44,739 nt of DNA. It comes from Spirochaetia bacterium. GTDB taxonomy: Bacteria > Oederibacteriota > PGYV01 > Palsa-1178. The notes below the pieces were generated by a model, which saw only the letters and a program-made list of their open reading frames with translations, was not told where the DNA came from and searched no databases. The translations under genes and the position numbers were made by a program. This document shows, one piece after another, positions 1-8,586 of this stretch. Each line of letters opens with the position of its first letter. Position 1 is the first letter of the stretch. The stretch spans positions 1 through 44,739 of the forward strand of contig JAJFUW010000019.1 in NCBI GenBank assembly GCA_021372235.1. Reading direction: 5' to 3'.

Positions 1-2
1 CC

Positions 3-113
3 TGCTGTGAAGCCGGATGGATGGAAATTTATTTTTTTTATCGGATTATAATCATTGCTGCGCCTGTTTTTTGTTTTATAAGGATGTTCAGCGGCAAAAA
101 GGAGGCAACGTAA
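3..113 (+). CDS. C-terminal fragment of an unidentified membrane protein
   Basis: Reading from base 3 gives an open frame that ends at the TAA at 111-113. Its last residues include a hydrophobic segment (FFYRIIIIAAPVFCFI) followed by a short basic tail, as expected for the end of a membrane protein whose start lies outside the window. The fragment is too short to assign a family. The other two forward frames are also partly open here, so the frame choice rests mainly on the plausible membrane helix. It would lie directly upstream of the cation exchanger gene. Confidence 0.4.
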   Translation, partial: CCEAGWMEIYFFYRIIIIAAPVFCFIRMFSGKKEAT

Positions 114-159
114 TGGAAAAAGCAGGGTGTAAAAAATAATATGATATTTGAGGTTAGAC

Positions 160-1107
160 ATGAATGAATGGATTGTGATTTTAACTTATCTGTTTTTTGG
201 CATCGCCGCCATATGGATAGGCTCGAACATGATGGTGGATGGAGTAAAAGGGATTGCCTTAAATATGGGGATTCCGGCAGTTGTTGTCAGTTATACCCTC
301 GTTGCCTTCGGCACATCCATTCCCGAACTGCTTGTGGGTATAGAGGCCTCCGCAATGGGTAAAATATCGGTAACCGCCGGCAATATAGCGTCATCCCAGC
401 TCATAAACGGGCTGGTAATGCTGGGACTTGCAGGTTCTGCCGGCTCCATGCGGATTGATAAGTATGTAAAGCCGGGACAATCATATTTTCTGGCCGGGGC
501 AACAATTGCCCTGGGCGTGATTATAATGTCCGGCAGAATGGAGCGTTTGTACGGAGTGGGACTGCTCGCGGCATTTTTTGGATACGCAGTATATACAGTC
601 AGGGACATAATAGGGCACCTAAAAAAATCACGGGGCCGGGAAGACGGAGAAAAAACAGGAAAACCAGCCGTTAATGCCATGAAATCAATTTTTGGAATAG
701 TCTTGTTGTTTATCGGCGGAAGGCTGCTTATCGAAGGTGCGACGGGATTTGCGGCGGCAACAGGTCTGGCTTCAGGACTCATAGGTTTTACAATAGTTAC
801 ATTGGGGACTACGGCACCGGAGATTATATCATCTTTTGTGGCCTTAAAAAAGGGAAGGATTGATATTTTGATAGGCTGCGGTGTCGGCAGCGCGATTTTT
901 AACCCGCTTTTTATTTCAGGCCTGTCCGCGTTAATAAATACCGGGAGCGCATCGCTTGACACCAAACCGGAAATAGGATTGGTGGTAATTATCGCGGGTG
1001 TTGTAACAGGATTGCAGATGATTGTGCTGAAAGAACTGAATAAAAGGTTCACGGTCATTTCACTGCTGCTTTTTGCGGCAGCCATGGTCGTGGCATTTTA
1101 CGGGTAA
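160..1107 (+). CDS. Sodium/calcium exchanger family (CaCA) membrane protein
   Basis: A protein of about 315 residues with around ten hydrophobic segments, the usual size of bacterial YrbG-type CaCA antiporters, which exchange Ca2+ (or K+) for Na+ or H+ across the inner membrane. Both alpha-repeat signatures are visible. The first reads AFGTSIPELLVG followed by GNIASSQLINGL. The second reads TLGTTAPEIISSF followed by GVGSAIFNPL. The GTS-PE and GTT-PE acidic residues are the ion ligands in this family. The first repeat has SSQ where the family usually has GSN, so ion selectivity is uncertain. A TTG at 148 is in frame, but the ATG at 160 has GAGG six bases upstream and is the better start. It is not obviously linked to the trehalose genes downstream. 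Confidence 0.85.
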   Translation: MNEWIVILTYLFFGIAAIWIGSNMMVDGVKGIALNMGIPAVVVSYTLVAFGTSIPELLVGIEASAMGKISVTAGNIASSQLINGLVMLGLAGSAGSMRIDKYVKPGQSYFLAGATIALGVIIMSGRMERLYGVGLLAAFFGYAVYTVRDIIGHLKKSRGREDGEKTGKPAVNAMKSIFGIVLLFIGGRLLIEGATGFAAATGLASGLIGFTIVTLGTTAPEIISSFVALKKGRIDILIGCGVGSAIFNPLFISGLSALINTGSASLDTKPEIGLVVIIAGVVTGLQMIVLKELNKRFTVISLLLFAAAMVVAFYG

Positions 1108-1152
1108 AATATTTTTTGATATCATTGTTTGAAAACTGAAAGGAAGTGCGTT

Positions 1153-3390
1153 ATGAAAAGGTTCCTGTTACTGACGTTGCCCGTCCTGATAATAGTGGCG
1201 GCCGGTTTTATGATTTTTGGGCTGATACAGGCGGGATTTGAGGAAGATAAGATGATGGACGACCTCTACCGCAAGGCAAGCGCTGTAGCCGAAAGTGCGG
1301 AAGTATCCGCAGCGCTGATACTGACAAATAACAACCTGAAAGCGGCAAACAACCTGGTTGAGAGTTTTCAAAAAAGGGAGAGAATGCAGGGGTGTATTCT
1401 TTATGATAAAAAGGGAAAAGTTATTGCCGAAACAAAGAGAATAAAAGGATGGCAGGGCTCGGAGAGGAAATATATAAAGGATGTAATAACTACGGGAGAA
1501 TTAAGTAAGGGAATTGAAAAATTCAATGAATATACCGTATATCGCTATGCCATACCTGTAAAAAACGACAACGGCCGTGTACTTGGGGCGGTAGAACTCG
1601 TATATGACACGTCGTATGTGTTCAGCCAGCTTACAACCCTATGGAAAAGGATAGGTATCTTCTCGATTTTGCTTGTTGTTTTTACCATGCTCGCCCTGCT
1701 GCTCCTGCAGAGGCAGATATTTATACTGCCGGTGCTGCGCCTGACAGACTGGTTTAAAAAATTTCAAAAGGGTGAGATAAATACAAATATTCCCATCAAG
1801 GAACAGGACGAGTTCGGCAGGCTTATATCAGAGGTGGAACAGGTGGCATTGAGCCTGCGGGTGGCCAGGAGGTCCGTGAGCGAAGACGCCACAAGGCGTG
1901 TGGAAAGGACGGAACTATGGACCGAAGCAAGGCTTAAAACCCTCATACATGCCAGGGTGGGGGATAACGCCATGATAATAGTATCAAACAGGGAACCTTA
2001 TATGCATGTCAGGGACGAAGAGGGCAAAGTCAGGTGTATTACACCGGCCGGCGGAGTTGTCACGGCCCTCGACCCCATCATGAAGGCCAGCGGAGGGACG
2101 TGGATAGCCCACGGTTCCGGCGATGCGGACAAATTGTTCGTGAACTCAAAGGATAAACTGGGCGTTCCGGTCGAGGACCCGCGCTATATCCTGAAAAGGG
2201 TATGGCTGACAAAGCAGGAAGAGGAGGGGTATTATTACGGGTTCTCAAACGAGGGTTTATGGCCCCTGTGTCATATGACCCACACAAGGCCGGAGTTCAA
2301 GCAGGCCGACTGGGAGATGTACAAAACCGTCAATGCCAAATTTGCGCAGAGCGTTCTGGACGAACTGCCCGTAAACGGCGGGTTTGTTTTCATACAGGAT
2401 TATCATTTCACACTGCTGCCGAAAATGATAAAGGAAAAAAGGCCGGATGTCACGGTTGCCATGTTCTGGCACATACCGTGGCCGAACCCGGAGGTGTTTG
2501 CAATATGCCCATATTACCAGGATATACTCGAAGGAATGCTCGGGTGCGACCTGTTGGGGTTCCACGTCCAGTACCACTGCAATAATTTTTTAGATACCGT
2601 CAACAGGCTGCTGGAGAGCAGGATAAACACGGAAACTTTCAGCATCGTCCGTGCAGGGATGGAGACATTTGTTAAACCGTTCCCGATAAGCATAGAGGAC
2701 GACAATTACGGGGCAAAGGAGTCGGCAAGGTACGCATCAGCAGGCGAGAAAATGAAGAATGAATACGGCCTGCAGGATAAAATTATCGGAATCGGCGTGG
2801 ATAGGATTGATTATACAAAAGGCCTTGTTGAAAGGATGCTGGCCATAGAGGCGCTCCTCGATAAAAATCCGCAATATAGGGGAAAACTGGTATTTGTGCA
2901 GATAGGAGCGCCGAGCAGGACACACATAAAGAGTTATCATGACCTAAACAGCGCTCTTGACGCCGAAGTGGAGAGGATAAACTGGAAGTTCGGAGACGGG
3001 GACTGGAAACCTGTCATATATTTAAAGCGCCATTTCTCACAGGAAGAGATAATCCCGTTTTACATGATAGCGGATTTTTGCGTTGTGAGCTCGCTTCATG
3101 ACGGAATGAACCTGGTGGCAAAGGAGTATGTGGCTTCGAAGGAAAAACTTGACGGTGTTCTGGTTCTTTCCACGTTCACGGGCGCCGCGAGGGAGTTTGG
3201 CGACGCCGTCCTCATAAATCCGTATTCAACTGTTGAGTTCGCGCAGGCGCTGGAAAAAGCCATAACCATGGATCCCGTGGAAAAAAGGCGCAGGATGGAA
3301 AACATGCGCGCCACGATAAAAAACAACAATGTTTACAAATGGGCCGGCGATATAATATCGCAGATAACCGGATTAAAGAAGCAGGCATAG
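1153..3390 (+). CDS. otsA: Membrane sensor-HAMP fused to trehalose-6-phosphate synthase (GT20)
   Basis: About 745 residues, against roughly 470 for ordinary OtsA. Order: membrane helix at about 5-28; an extracytoplasmic domain at 30-160 with a Cache/PAS-like stretch (CILYDKKGKVIAET, then a GAVELVYD strand); a second helix at about 167-186; a HAMP-like segment at about 187-238; a linker; then a GT20 domain from about 273. Visible GT20 motifs are VSNREPY, QDYHFTLLPKMI, FWHIPWPNPEVF, GCDLLGFH, GVDRIDYTKGL and HDGMNLVAKEYVA. OtsA makes trehalose-6-phosphate from an NDP-glucose and glucose-6-phosphate. The ATG at 1153 follows AGGAAG by six bases; the in-frame TTG at 1129 lacks a ribosome binding site. 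One base separates its stop from otsB. The fusion suggests that synthase activity is governed by an external signal, which is inference. Confidence 0.9.
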   Translation: MKRFLLLTLPVLIIVAAGFMIFGLIQAGFEEDKMMDDLYRKASAVAESAEVSAALILTNNNLKAANNLVESFQKRERMQGCILYDKKGKVIAETKRIKGWQGSERKYIKDVITTGELSKGIEKFNEYTVYRYAIPVKNDNGRVLGAVELVYDTSYVFSQLTTLWKRIGIFSILLVVFTMLALLLLQRQIFILPVLRLTDWFKKFQKGEINTNIPIKEQDEFGRLISEVEQVALSLRVARRSVSEDATRRVERTELWTEARLKTLIHARVGDNAMIIVSNREPYMHVRDEEGKVRCITPAGGVVTALDPIMKASGGTWIAHGSGDADKLFVNSKDKLGVPVEDPRYILKRVWLTKQEEEGYYYGFSNEGLWPLCHMTHTRPEFKQADWEMYKTVNAKFAQSVLDELPVNGGFVFIQDYHFTLLPKMIKEKRPDVTVAMFWHIPWPNPEVFAICPYYQDILEGMLGCDLLGFHVQYHCNNFLDTVNRLLESRINTETFSIVRAGMETFVKPFPISIEDDNYGAKESARYASAGEKMKNEYGLQDKIIGIGVDRIDYTKGLVERMLAIEALLDKNPQYRGKLVFVQIGAPSRTHIKSYHDLNSALDAEVERINWKFGDGDWKPVIYLKRHFSQEEIIPFYMIADFCVVSSLHDGMNLVAKEYVASKEKLDGVLVLSTFTGAAREFGDAVLINPYSTVEFAQALEKAITMDPVEKRRRMENMRATIKNNNVYKWAGDIISQITGLKKQA

Positions 3391-3391
3391 G

Positions 3392-4186
3392 ATGAAAAAC
3401 GTGCTGGAAGCGCTGCCGTCATTGCTCAGTAAGGAAAATGGCAGGGGAATAGCGGTATTTTTTGATTTTGACGGAACTCTCGCACCGATAACTAAAACAC
3501 CTGAAATGGCCGAAATGCCTGAAATCACGAGGCGACTCCTTCGCAGGATGCTGGCGGTTAAGGGTATTACAATAGCGATAATAAGCGGAAGATCGCTTGC
3601 GGACCTGAAGAAAAAAGTGGGGATTGACGGGATTATTTATTCCGGCAGCCATGGTTCAGAGATAGAGGGACCGGACATCAGGTATTCCCGATATTCGGGG
3701 GGAGGGCGCCGCAGGATTGCCGCGGCAAAGGCATATCTCAAGAAAAAATTGGACGGAATAAATGGCGTCATTTTTGAGGACAAGGGCAGTTCGTTGGCAG
3801 TTCATTACAGAATGGCTGACAGGACAGGGGCAGAGGCGGCCAGGTCTGCGGTGGAGCAATATCTGAAAAACAGGCTGATACACGGCACTCTGGAATTGAA
3901 GAAGGGCAAGAAAGTATGCGAAATAGTCCTGCCCGGCATGATGCATAAAGGGGATGCTGTCAGATGGATAATGAAAAGGAAGGGGCTGGACAAAGGCCTT
4001 GTTTTTTACCTCGGGGACGACATAACTGACAGGGACGCTTTTAAGGAACTGAAGGGAAAAGGAACGGCTGTTTATATCGGGCACAAAACGAGTGCCAGAT
4101 ATGTCTCGTTTTACCTGAAAAATATTTATGAAACGGCCATATTTATTGACATGATAATTGAATACAGGAGGAGGCAAAATGAGTGA
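3392..4186 (+). CDS. otsB: Trehalose-6-phosphate phosphatase
   Basis: A 264-residue HAD-superfamily phosphatase that removes phosphate from trehalose-6-phosphate. Motif I is DFDGTL (25-30), with Asp25 as likely nucleophile and Asp27 as acid/base. Motif II is IISGRS (63-68). Lys186 in the MHKGDA stretch is the motif III lysine, and GDDITDRDAF (208-217) is the Mg-binding motif IV. Length matches bacterial OtsB. The start codon lies one base after the synthase stop codon and the gene's end overlaps the next gene by eight bases, so the cluster is very probably cotranscribed and translationally coupled. Confidence 0.93.
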   Translation: MKNVLEALPSLLSKENGRGIAVFFDFDGTLAPITKTPEMAEMPEITRRLLRRMLAVKGITIAIISGRSLADLKKKVGIDGIIYSGSHGSEIEGPDIRYSRYSGGGRRRIAAAKAYLKKKLDGINGVIFEDKGSSLAVHYRMADRTGAEAARSAVEQYLKNRLIHGTLELKKGKKVCEIVLPGMMHKGDAVRWIMKRKGLDKGLVFYLGDDITDRDAFKELKGKGTAVYIGHKTSARYVSFYLKNIYETAIFIDMIIEYRRRQNE

Positions 4187-4832
4187 AATCAAACCGTTTA
4201 TATTTTATACGAGACTGCACCTGACGGAGTTGACGGGTATAAAGGCCTGCAGTATAGATGATATGCGTAAGATACTCGACTATATCCCGGGGTCCTCGGT
4301 ATACCATCACACCCATCGTTTCCTGCAGCAACACCAGTATGCATCACCGGAACCGCCGAACGATTTTGCATACTGGGTCAAGAACTCGCTCTCCGAGGAC
4401 GAACTGGCGGAAAGGCTTTCATCCATAAATATTATCGAGTATGATTCGATAAACGGCATAAGGACCGGCATAGCGTCAGTCCTGAATGATTTCGCACAGC
4501 AGTACCCTGTCAGGGCGTCGAGAGTGGTAAATCCGGGAGACGAGTTCTATTTCTTGAAAAGTGTCAGCTTTATCTTTCCGTCGGGTTATTCCGCTTCGGA
4601 TACGGCGGGGCTGGCTGACGGGATAGAGCGCGCAACAACGGACTCCCTGTACTTTCATATTTTTGAATCAAGGTTAAGGCTTGAAAAAGGGGGGAACGAT
4701 ATTTCGGCGTGGATAGAGGAAAACATCGGCAATATAAAACTTGCGCAGGAACTGAAAAGGTTCGATCCATATACGCATACCATGGAAGAACTGAGGGGTT
4801 CCATTGTGCGGGTTTTAAGGAGGGCTTCATAA
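4179..4832 (+). CDS. DUF5752-like protein of the trehalose cluster
   Basis: About 217 residues, soluble and acidic, with no signal peptide or membrane helix. Distinctive stretches are FYTRLHLTELTGIKA near the N-terminus, SSVYHHTHRFLQQHQY, and an F-Y-F-L-K strand later on. From memory this pattern fits the uncharacterised DUF5752 family, which tends to sit beside trehalose or other glycosyltransferase genes; I could not verify this by search. The start at 4179 is preceded by AGGAGGAGG and overlaps the end of otsB. The next gene begins directly after its stop. Position alone suggests an accessory or regulatory role in trehalose synthesis. Its chemistry is unknown, and the paired His residues (YHHTH) could bind metal or substrate. 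Confidence 0.7.
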   Translation: MSEIKPFIFYTRLHLTELTGIKACSIDDMRKILDYIPGSSVYHHTHRFLQQHQYASPEPPNDFAYWVKNSLSEDELAERLSSINIIEYDSINGIRTGIASVLNDFAQQYPVRASRVVNPGDEFYFLKSVSFIFPSGYSASDTAGLADGIERATTDSLYFHIFESRLRLEKGGNDISAWIEENIGNIKLAQELKRFDPYTHTMEELRGSIVRVLRRAS

Positions 4833-6044
4833 ATGGCAAAAATAGAGGATTACGCGGCAGTCACAGGCCAGCCTGTCATTGACGATTTACGCCGGATATC
4901 AGAAAAACTGGCGGGTAAAAATGTCCGGCATGTGAATTCCACGGCTGTGGGGGGCGGCGTGGCCGAAATACTGAACAGGATGGTCCCGCTTTTGAACGAA
5001 TTGGGCGTTGAGTCACAATGGGATGTAATAAAGGGAGGGGAGGAATTTTTTAACGTTACGAAAAAATTTCACAATGCCATACACGGTTCGCATGAAAAAC
5101 TCACCAGGCGCGATTTTGATCTGTTCATGGAGACAGGCAGGGCCAATATGGCGTCAATGAAACTTGACGGGGATATCATATACATCCATGACCCGCAGCC
5201 AATAGTTCTGGTTGAAAAAAAACAGCAGAATAAATGGATATGGCGCTGTCACATAGACGCATCAAACCCGCAGCAGGATGTCTGGGAGTTCCTGATGCAG
5301 TTCATAATGAAATTTGATGCCGCTGTTTTTTCCGCACCCTCCTTTACCGGTCAGATGGCCATCAGGCAGTTCCTGATAGCCCCGTCCATTGATCCTTTGA
5401 GCGAAAAAAACCGCGAACTGTCCGCGGAAGAAATGGATTCCGTCATGAGAAAATACTCCATCCCGGAAGACAAGCCGCTGGTGACGCAGATATCACGTTT
5501 TGACAGGCTAAAGGACCCACTGGGAGTTATAGAGGCGTATAAAAAAGTGAAAAAAAACGTCGATTGCAGGCTGCTTCTGGCCGGCGGCGGCGCGAGCGAT
5601 GATCCGGAGGGCGCACAGGTACTGGCAGAAGTGCAGGAAATGGCAAAGAACGATCCGGATATAATAGTGCTACTGATGCCGCATGACGAAGTTGCGGTGA
5701 ATGCGATACAGAGGCGCTCGACTGTTATCGTGCAAAAATCGCTGAAAGAGGGTTTTGGCCTGACCGTATCGGAAGCTCTATGGAAAGGCAAGCCGGTGGT
5801 TGCATCGGCAGTCGGGGGTATACCGCTGCAGGTGGCACATAAGTACTCCGGAATGTTATGCCACTCAATTGACGGAGCGGCGTTTGCGATAAAACAGCTG
5901 CTGAGCAATCCGGCATACGCCAGGAAATTGGGGGAGAACGGCAGGGAACATGTCAGGAACAACTTTTTGATAACCAGACACCTGAAGGAATATATACTCC
6001 TATTTTTGTCATTGTATCATAATGAGGATGTGGTGAGTTTATAG
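4833..6044 (+). CDS. treT: TreT-like trehalose synthase (GT4 glycosyltransferase)
   Basis: A 403-residue GT-B glycosyltransferase of the GT4 family. The N-terminal motif HVNSTAVGGGVAEILNRMVP, the stretch IYIHDPQPI and the WRCHIDAS motif are typical of the TreT/trehalose-phosphorylase-like branch. The C-terminal half shows QISRFDRLKDP, LLAGGG and EGFGLTVSEALWKGKPVVA, the nucleotide-sugar binding part. TreT makes trehalose in one step from an NDP-glucose and free glucose. The ATG abuts the stop of the preceding gene, so it is the last member of the four-gene trehalose cluster. TreT rather than a sugar-phosphate phosphorylase is favoured by context and the HIDAS motif, but this is not decisive. 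Confidence 0.85.
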   Translation: MAKIEDYAAVTGQPVIDDLRRISEKLAGKNVRHVNSTAVGGGVAEILNRMVPLLNELGVESQWDVIKGGEEFFNVTKKFHNAIHGSHEKLTRRDFDLFMETGRANMASMKLDGDIIYIHDPQPIVLVEKKQQNKWIWRCHIDASNPQQDVWEFLMQFIMKFDAAVFSAPSFTGQMAIRQFLIAPSIDPLSEKNRELSAEEMDSVMRKYSIPEDKPLVTQISRFDRLKDPLGVIEAYKKVKKNVDCRLLLAGGGASDDPEGAQVLAEVQEMAKNDPDIIVLLMPHDEVAVNAIQRRSTVIVQKSLKEGFGLTVSEALWKGKPVVASAVGGIPLQVAHKYSGMLCHSIDGAAFAIKQLLSNPAYARKLGENGREHVRNNFLITRHLKEYILLFLSLYHNEDVVSL

Positions 6045-6066
6045 TAGAAAACAAGAAATAAAAAGA

Positions 6067-7005
6067 CTAATATGGAAGTGATTTTACTTTACGTAAATTA
6101 AAAGTTACGTCCTCCCTGTTGAAAAAACACGACCCCATATAACCCAAATTGGCGGCCGCGCACGCTGTGGCCAGCCTGCATGACTCTACCACACTCATGC
6201 CTTTTGACAACCCGTATACCAGCCCGGCCGAAAAGGCGTCCCCGCACCCGACGGGAGAGACAACTTTTTTTACCTTAACGGAAGGGAACATGAAAAAAGA
6301 GTTGTTGTCCAGCAGCAGCGCCCCCCTGTCGTTCAGTGTTGTTACCATAAGTTTTATGCCATATTGCGCGGAAATTTTGCGCATGAAGGTTTTTAGCTTT
6401 GCGTCAGTTGGGAGTTTTACCGAAAAAGCCGACTCCAGTTCGTGAATATTTTGCTTGAGGATATGGGGCGAGGCCTTTATGCCTTCCCTCAGGTATTTTG
6501 ATGACGTGTCGAGCAGGGTCACGGCTTTTTTATTTACTGACTTTATACACGCGGTATACAGGTTATCCGGCGCGGAAAGCGGCAGGGAACCCGAAAAAAC
6601 AAAAAAGCGGGATTTTAGCGAGAGGGTTTTTAGTTTTGCGGTCAACGCTGCGATATCGGCCCCGGTGACTTTGATGTTTGACTCGGAGTTGATTATGGTT
6701 TCCCTGCCGCCTTTTTTTGTCTCGGGGATGAGCAGGCAAAACCTGTTATAACCGTAAACGGGGATAAAGGAGGAATCCACACCGTAATGGGAGAGGTAGT
6801 GCGACATGTCATGGCTGTCGTTTGTGCCGCAAAAGCCCGTTGCAAAAGTCCTGGCGCCGAGCACAGCGAGGGCGCGCGCCACATTTGTCCCCTTGCCTCC
6901 GGGATAGGTGACCATGCCGCCGGTGCGCAGGACACGGCCCTTTTCAAAGGAATCAACCGGGGCCACAACGTCAACGGTGGAGTTCGGGGTTACCGTGGTT
7001 ATCAT
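6067..7005 (-). CDS. PfkB-family sugar (phosphate) kinase, 1-phosphofructokinase-like
   Basis: A 312-residue ribokinase-fold kinase. The substrate-side signature GGMVTYPGGKGTNVARAL (29-46) and the C-terminal signature PVGCGDAFSAGLVYG (251-265) are both clear; Asp256 is the expected catalytic base and the GCG before it forms the anion hole. The hexose-phosphate (FruK/LacC) branch is favoured by the PGGKGTNVA form. The usual KPNxxE is KQNIHE here. It would phosphorylate fructose-1-phosphate, fructose-6-phosphate, tagatose-6-phosphate or another sugar; the substrate cannot be read. Its ATG overlaps the stop of the UbiA-family gene (ATGA), so both are translated from one message together with the lipoprotein upstream. 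No sugar transporter is adjacent. Confidence 0.85.
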   Translation of the reverse strand: MITTVTPNSTVDVVAPVDSFEKGRVLRTGGMVTYPGGKGTNVARALAVLGARTFATGFCGTNDSHDMSHYLSHYGVDSSFIPVYGYNRFCLLIPETKKGGRETIINSESNIKVTGADIAALTAKLKTLSLKSRFFVFSGSLPLSAPDNLYTACIKSVNKKAVTLLDTSSKYLREGIKASPHILKQNIHELESAFSVKLPTDAKLKTFMRKISAQYGIKLMVTTLNDRGALLLDNNSFFMFPSVKVKKVVSPVGCGDAFSAGLVYGLSKGMSVVESCRLATACAAANLGYMGSCFFNREDVTFNLRKVKSLPY

Positions 7006-7874
7006 TTTAAAAAATAGACTATGGCAATGGTTGTGAGCAGGTACAGGGTCACGCAGATTATCATCGGGACATCTTTTAATAAAATCATCTCCGGAGAGCC
7101 GCCGAGGTTCTTTTTATGCATCAGGTACAGGTAACGAAAGATGCCGTAAAGGACGAACGGTATCGTGAGCATCATGTAGTTGTGTTTGGAGGCGGTCTCC
7201 GACAGGAATGTGTAGAGCGAATAGGAGATGACGGTCGAGGCCGTAACCATGGATATCATCTCATCAACGAGGGGGATGGAATATTCGTCAAGTATGCGGC
7301 GGTGTTTTGCCGCGTCCGGCAGAGACAGTTCATAGCGCCTTTTGCCGAGTGACATGAAAAGCGCGCCGAGGCTCACGCATATAATGAGCCAGGGTGATAT
7401 GGAAACAGATATGATGAAAGCACCGGAGATGGCGCGCAGGACAAACCCTGACGACACCGCAAAGATGTCGAGGATGACCACGTGTTTAAGTCTGAGAGAA
7501 TATAGGGTTGTGATGATTATGTATGATGCCACCGTGATGAAGAACTCGAAGTTTAAAAAGTAAGAGCCCGTGAGCGAAACTGTCATGAGTATGGCGGACA
7601 GGACCAACGCGAAATCACGGTTTATCTCGCCGGAAGCGATGGGCCTGTTCTTTTTTTCCGGGTGTATCCGGTCCTGCTTGTAATCCAGAATATCGTTGAG
7701 GATGTAAAGCGAAGAGGCGGCGAAGGAAAAAAGGAAAAAACCGATCGTGACCTTTAGCAGGTATGCGGTGTTGAAGAGGTTGCTTGTGAATATTAGGGCG
7801 GCGTATACAAGTATGTTTTTGGGCCACTGGCGGACCCTCAACAGGTTGAGCAGTAGCCCGGCCTGGAATCGCAT
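7002..7874 (-). CDS. UbiA-family prenyltransferase, decaprenyl-phosphate phosphoribosyltransferase-like
   Basis: A 290-residue polytopic membrane protein with about eight or nine hydrophobic segments. The UbiA Mg-diphosphate motif is NDILDYKQDRIHP (60-72, with Asn60, Asp61, Asp64 and Asp68). The opening RQWPKNILVYAALIF resembles the DPPR-synthase branch, which transfers phosphoribose to polyprenyl phosphate in cell-envelope precursor synthesis, rather than the quinone branch. In the second half SLGKRRYEL also fits that branch. It starts five bases after the lipoprotein stop and overlaps the PfkB kinase start. No quinone genes are nearby, which supports an envelope or glycolipid role, but the donor is inferred. 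Confidence 0.8.
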   Translation of the reverse strand: MRFQAGLLLNLLRVRQWPKNILVYAALIFTSNLFNTAYLLKVTIGFFLFSFAASSLYILNDILDYKQDRIHPEKKNRPIASGEINRDFALVLSAILMTVSLTGSYFLNFEFFITVASYIIITTLYSLRLKHVVILDIFAVSSGFVLRAISGAFIISVSISPWLIICVSLGALFMSLGKRRYELSLPDAAKHRRILDEYSIPLVDEMISMVTASTVISYSLYTFLSETASKHNYMMLTIPFVLYGIFRYLYLMHKKNLGGSPEMILLKDVPMIICVTLYLLTTIAIVYFLK

Positions 7875-7879
7875 TTAAA

Positions 7880-8500
7880 TTAAGGGACCAGCCTGATGTT
7901 GTCCAGGTACAGGACAACGTCTTTTGACTGGCCCTTTGTGTCGAGGTAGAGCGTGAACGAAACAACGGCCGAGGTGTCTATCCTGGCTGTTTTGGCATCT
8001 TCGAGTAAGATTTCGAATTTGTTGCGCCCCTGTTTGACGGGAAACTGCGCTAAAAATTCCTTGCCGTGCTGGTCAATAATCTTTATGAACATATCCGGCG
8101 AGGTCTGTTCGGTGTTATATACGTCCACTGCAAATTTTTTAAATATAGTCCAGTCCGTGACCTTGAGCGGTGTGAGGGTATTGATGCCCATTGATACACC
8201 GGCAATCCAGGTCTGGGTCTTTGCCGCCTGTGTCGTGGTCAGAAAATCGGCCGGTATGGAAAATGTGGCTTTTGCCGAGAATTTGCCGTTGGAGGAGAAC
8301 TTTTTTATCTGTTCCAGGTTCACATAACCGTTGGTTACAAGGTCAAAATCGCCAATGGCGGTCTCGGATGGTATCACCTCAAACGAATTGATCATACCGA
8401 GCTTTTTTTTGTCTATTTTCCGGGAGCCGCAGCCGGCCAATACCAGCAGAAAGCACAGTATTATTAATGGAAATACCTTTAACAAGCCTTTAGATTTCAC
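7880..8500 (-). CDS. Predicted lipoprotein, function unknown
   Basis: A 206-residue protein with a lipoprotein signal peptide ending in LVLAGC, giving an acylated Cys near residue 25 followed by GSRK. The rest is beta-rich. The closing stretch (SFTLYLDTKGQ, then VVLYLDNIRLVP) resembles jelly-roll carbohydrate-binding domains, where such an ending is common; this is a fold guess. The start is GTG at 8500 with GGAGG six bases upstream. A strong promoter lies just ahead (see the promoter at 8536-8564). It is the first gene of a three-gene operon with the UbiA-family enzyme and the PfkB kinase. Confidence 0.75.
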   Translation of the reverse strand: MKSKGLLKVFPLIILCFLLVLAGCGSRKIDKKKLGMINSFEVIPSETAIGDFDLVTNGYVNLEQIKKFSSNGKFSAKATFSIPADFLTTTQAAKTQTWIAGVSMGINTLTPLKVTDWTIFKKFAVDVYNTEQTSPDMFIKIIDQHGKEFLAQFPVKQGRNKFEILLEDAKTARIDTSAVVSFTLYLDTKGQSKDVVLYLDNIRLVP

Positions 8501-8535
8501 AGTTATCCTCCGTGAAGAAAGTTATATAATGCAAT

Positions 8536-8564
8536 ATTCTAACAATAAAAGTGGGGGTTGTCAA
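8536..8564 (-). promoter_or_regulatory. Sigma-70-like promoter of the lipoprotein-UbiA-PfkB operon
   Basis: On the minus strand TTGACA (8564-8559) is followed by a 17-base spacer and TAGAAT (8541-8536). The predicted transcription start is about 30 bases upstream of the GTG at 8500. Confidence 0.75.
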
Positions 8565-8586
8565 TGACCTAAAAAACTGTGACTTT

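Noticed and set aside
113-139. Eight-codon ORF with GGAGG upstream, overlapping the preceding stop
   Set aside because: Too short to support as a gene, although the ribosome binding site is good; it could be a chance leader peptide.
291-1085. Minus-strand ORF of 264 codons opposite the cation exchanger
   Set aside because: Shadow of the plus-strand gene, whose family motifs are clear; no independent signal on the minus strand.
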